The notes below the pieces were generated by a model that made no database searches, was not told the DNA's origin, and was given only the letters and a program-made list of their open reading frames with translations. A DNA stretch of 6,978 nt from Actinomycetota bacterium. GTDB taxonomy: Bacteria; Actinomycetota; Actinomycetes; JACCUZ01. The DNA lies in NCBI GenBank assembly GCA_030841245.1, contig JAVEDG010000332.1:1-6978 (forward strand). Direction: 5' to 3'. Position numbers and translations under genes: made by a program. Below, piece by piece: positions 5,901 through 6,978 of the stretch; the stretch's first letter is position 1, and each line of letters begins with the position of its first letter.

Positions 5901-6507
5901 GGGACGCGGAGTTCACGGCGTCGCCTGCCACCATGCCCTCCGCCGTCGCGCCGACGGTGACCGCGACCTCACCGGTCACGACCCCGACTCGTGCGGCCAG
6001 GCCTGGTGCACCCTCCTGCTCACCCAGCGCGGTCACCGCGGCGACCAGCTCGAGGCCAGCCCGTACGGCGCGGCCCGCGTCGTCCTCGTGCGCCACCGGC
6101 ACGCCCCACACCGCCATGACGGCGTCGCCGATGAACTTCTCGACGGTGCCGCCGTAGCGCCCGATCACGGTGCGGCACTCGCTGAAGTAGCGCGACAGCA
6201 GCTCGCGGACCTCTTCGGCGTCCCGGGACTCCGACAGCGGGGTGAACCCGACCAGGTCGGCGAACAACACCGAGGTGACCCGCCGCTCCGCCACAGGTCC
6301 GGTCCGCTCGCGTGCGGTGGGGACCACGACGGCCGCCGCGACGGCACCCGAGACGGGGGTGCCGCACGCCGGGCAGAAGTGCGCGTTGGGTGTCAGCGCC
6401 TCGCCGCACGACGCGCAGGCCGGGGCCGCAAGGGTGCCGCAGGAGGGGCAGAAGCGGGCGTTGGCGGGCATCTCGGCGGAGCAGCTCGCACATGTTGTCG
6501 CGGCCAA
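2995..6507 (-). CDS. Double zinc-ribbon / class III nucleotide cyclase / STAND-like ATPase / TPR-like signalling protein
   Basis: This 1170-residue protein joins four parts. Residues 6-48 hold two zinc ribbons (C6, C9, C20, C23; C31, C34, C45, C48). Residues 75-225 are a class III cyclase domain: metal-binding D84 in FADLVGFT and D128 in FIGDAV, purine-selecting K124, and transition-state N199 and R203 in GDAVNSASR. It would make a cyclic nucleotide, probably cAMP, from NTP. Residues 268-560 are a P-loop ATPase: Walker A GDAGMGKS (299-306), Walker B VVLVIDDAQ (419-427), and ADGVPLF (506-512) as in MalT/STAND-type ATPases. Residues 690-1165 are Ala/Leu/Glu-rich helical repeats of TPR type, a probable ligand- or protein-binding sensor. 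There is no LuxR-type helix-turn-helix at the C-terminus, unlike some mycobacterial relatives, and no membrane segment. The usual second purine-selecting Asp/Thr position appears to be M192, so substrate choice is uncertain. The start is TTG at 6507: an in-frame TGA lies at 6522-6520 and the next start (M13) would lose C6 and C9. Confidence 0.95.
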   Translation of the reverse strand: MAATTCASCSAEMPANARFCPSCGTLAAPACASCGEALTPNAHFCPACGTPVSGAVAAAVVVPTARERTGPVAERRVTSVLFADLVGFTPLSESRDAEEVRELLSRYFSECRTVIGRYGGTVEKFIGDAVMAVWGVPVAHEDDAGRAVRAGLELVAAVTALGEQEGAPGLAARVGVVTGEVAVTVGATAEGMVAGDAVNSASRVQSVADPGRVWVDETTRELTGAAITYGDVGEHALKGKSEPMHLWQAAAVVGELASRQRVDGLEAPLIGRSGEMRQLKELFHATESSGRPRLVVLDGDAGMGKSRMAWEFEKYIDGLTSTVAWHRGRCLSYGDGVAFWALAEAFRVRLGLVETDSGDTLASGLEAGLARLVPEDERDWLRPRLAVLLGTGPAGGFAREDLFAAWTAFLERVGGGDPVVLVIDDAQYADDGLLDFLEHLLVSARTAIFVLALARPELLERRHDLGGRRTSVVRVDALDEASMAELIDGLVDGLPGTVRQALVERADGVPLFAVETVRALIDRDLVLPREGRYVLGDGAVDLSTIGAPASLQALVAARLDALTPAERRVVADGSVLGVSFTRDSLQALAGDVADLDAVLIALQRKEILAVQTDRFSGERGQYRFVQGVFRQVAYGTQSRRDRKARHLAAADYLAGLPEGGDDLAVVIAQHYLDAVDASSTGDADIAELSARARAGLERAAHRAQSLGSPGESLRLSEAALGRTDDPADKARLQLMAAEAAWDTGRYQEAGDHAAEAAALYDQLERPLQAALAAAVQAKALASRQDNSAAIELLEPRWLALDGMPGAEGSLLKLAAVLRRAHQVRAEAEQEARYAERILLLAERVDDRAALAEGLTGLGIRLSGLGAPEAAIVQYRGAAAVAREHDLPGPLARALFCLCAALCGRDIEEALSAGRESLASARRSGIGTWIDYAALNYALSLWAAGRLREMSRVLEEATEKSVDPGIRISMAACELWLADALGEPAPARPDMEATDNESDLAWLANLRMVRGLLDGDPATAASIAEQSISHILAYSGLDDDFVHLWPWMLDAALAAGNTELAEKLLEPVTTAPGGIVPPGVTAQLPRLRGLVAAARGEAPSDVEAELRAGITALERFGNVGQRARAEAELGRWLVEQGRADEAEQLLERARQTYVEIGATGWLQQLDAVVTG

Positions 6508-6510
6508 AGA

Positions 6511-6516
6511 CCCTCC
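6511..6516 (-). promoter_or_regulatory. Shine-Dalgarno fixing the TTG start of the cyclase gene
   Basis: The minus strand reads GGAGGG, three bases before the TTG at 6507-6505 (four bases from the GGAGG core). The spacing is a little short. With the in-frame stop at 6522-6520 and the first zinc-ribbon cysteines just inside, TTG is the only start that keeps the whole zinc-ribbon module. A TTG with tight spacing suggests modest translation. Confidence 0.6.
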
Positions 6517-6524
6517 CGGTCACC

Positions 6525-6538
6525 CGCGGGGGCCCGCG
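6525..6538 (-). promoter_or_regulatory. GC-rich hairpin in the cyclase leader
   Basis: CGCGGG and CCCGCG (6525-6530 and 6533-6538) are separated by two bases and could form a compact stem with a four-base loop. It sits eight bases upstream of the Shine-Dalgarno of the cyclase gene, close enough to affect ribosome access. This may be a chance product of high GC. Confidence 0.35.
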
Positions 6539-6562
6539 CCGGTCGGCCCTCACGCACTTCGC

Positions 6563-6568
6563 AACATA
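6563..6568 (-). promoter_or_regulatory. Candidate -10 element for the cyclase gene
   Basis: The minus strand reads TATGTT, fitting the TAnnnT pattern, and is one of the few AT-rich hexamers in the divergent region. It would give a leader of about 50 bases containing the GC hairpin. No good -35 is seen 16-18 bases upstream, so activation or another sigma factor would be needed if it is used. Confidence 0.35.
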
Positions 6569-6569
6569 G

Positions 6570-6599
6570 CGAACCGGCGACCCGTTCCGGCCTGGTTCG
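6570..6599. repeat. Inverted repeat CGAACC/GGTTCG beside the candidate cyclase promoter
   Basis: Six-base arms at 6570-6575 and 6594-6599 enclose 18 bases. The dyad covers the expected -35 region of the candidate -10 at 6563-6568, a position suited to an activator or repressor site. The sequence CGGCGACCC inside it (6575-6583) recurs as a direct repeat at 6629-6637. Arms are short, so confidence is low. Confidence 0.3.
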
Positions 6600-6603
6600 G
6601 GAC

Positions 6604-6628
6604 ACTCAGGCAGCCACGAGACCTGAGT
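6604..6628. promoter_or_regulatory. Operator-like dyad ACTCAGG-N11-CCTGAGT
   Basis: Two perfect 7-base arms (6604-6610 and 6622-6628) are spaced so that their centres are 18 bases apart, somewhat under two helical turns. The dyad lies near the middle of the 243-base divergent region between the cyclase gene and the DUF6766 gene, where one regulator could act on both. No T-run follows, so a terminator is unlikely. The remaining 6638-6738 contains no recognisable promoter for the plus-strand gene. Confidence 0.45.
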
Positions 6629-6750
6629 CGGCGACCCATCAGGGGCGCCTTCCGGCCGTCAGCGGCCTCGGCGGCCCACAGTCGGTCTGGCCGCAGGCGC
6701 CCCACGCGGAGCAGATGGATCAAAGCGTCGCTGCGGGGAAGGGGGGCCGC

Positions 6751-6978
6751 ATGCGCCTATGGATACGGGACCACGGCCTGCTGCTCGCGAACTTCGGGCT
6801 GTTCGTCGTCTTCTGGTTCGGCCAGCTCCTCACCGGTCTGCACGTCTACAACCAGGACCAGCTGGAGCACCACTCGTCGGCCGTGACCCTCGCCGCCTAC
6901 CTGCACACCGGAAACCTGGTCGAGGCCACGTTCGAGAACTGGGAGAGCGAGTTCCTGCAGATGGGGATGTACGTCCTG
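6751..6978 (+). CDS. DUF6766-type membrane protein, N-terminal 76 residues (3' end outside window)
   Basis: The open frame from ATG 6751 runs to the right edge. It starts MRLWIRDHGLLL and has a hydrophobic helix at about residues 10-30 (LLLANFGLFVVFWFGQLLTGL), then VYNQDQLEHH (32-41), AAYLHTG (48-54) and FENWESEFLQMGMYVL (61-76). This order matches my recollection of the DUF6766 family of small multi-helix bacterial membrane proteins, whose function is unknown. A second membrane helix begins around residue 72 and continues outside the window. The start fits the family's usual N-terminus and has a purine-rich AAGGGGGG ribosome-binding stretch four bases upstream (6739-6746). It is transcribed divergently from the cyclase gene. 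Confidence 0.88.
   Translation, partial: MRLWIRDHGLLLANFGLFVVFWFGQLLTGLHVYNQDQLEHHSSAVTLAAYLHTGNLVEATFENWESEFLQMGMYVL

Noticed and set aside
6242..6886. 214-codon plus-strand frame running into the DUF6766 gene
   Set aside because: Half is antisense to the cyclase N-terminus and the end overlaps the DUF6766 frame in another phase. The product is Arg/Ser/Thr-rich without motifs.

Overview
The window is very GC-rich, with strongly G/C-biased third codon positions, and looks like chromosomal DNA of a high-GC actinobacterium. The evidence is the composition, a TTG-started gene and the protein families present; no marker fixes the genus. No tRNA, rRNA, CRISPR array, insertion sequence or phage gene was seen. 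Almost all coding capacity is on the minus strand.

Following minus-strand transcription (right to left): 6507-2995 encodes a 1170-residue signalling protein with a double zinc ribbon, a class III nucleotide cyclase domain, a STAND-like ATPase and a long helical TPR-like region. A 604-base stretch follows, holding one probable small membrane protein (2879-2589) and several dyads. Next is a two-gene unit: a cytoplasmic six-Asp-box beta-propeller (2390-1275) and a MoaD/ThiS-type ubiquitin-like protein ending in Gly-Gly (1244-897). Last comes the first 253 residues of a second, membrane-anchored or exported BNR-type propeller (761 to the left edge). At the right edge a divergent plus-strand gene starts at 6751 and encodes a DUF6766-type membrane protein cut by the window end. 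The two edge genes run off the window without a stop, so a search for complete ORFs would miss them.

The cyclase gene and the DUF6766 gene share a 243-base divergent control region with two inverted repeats, a possible promoter and a GC-rich leader hairpin. The propeller and MoaD-like genes are probably one transcript and translationally linked. Their junction carries a 17-base tandem repeat that turns what looks like an ancestral ATGA stop/start overlap into a staircase of three ATGA overlaps with two six-codon ORFs between the genes.

The strongest candidate for an undescribed system is the propeller/MoaD-like pair. The propeller is not a credible sialidase by motif. It carries one histidine at the equivalent inner-strand position of six consecutive blades, as if a histidine ring lined the channel. 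Its partner has the Gly-Gly tail of a sulfur carrier or protein modifier, yet no activating enzyme or molybdopterin or thiamine gene is nearby. Function is unknown; any link between the pair and the cyclase or the exported propeller is inference from proximity only.
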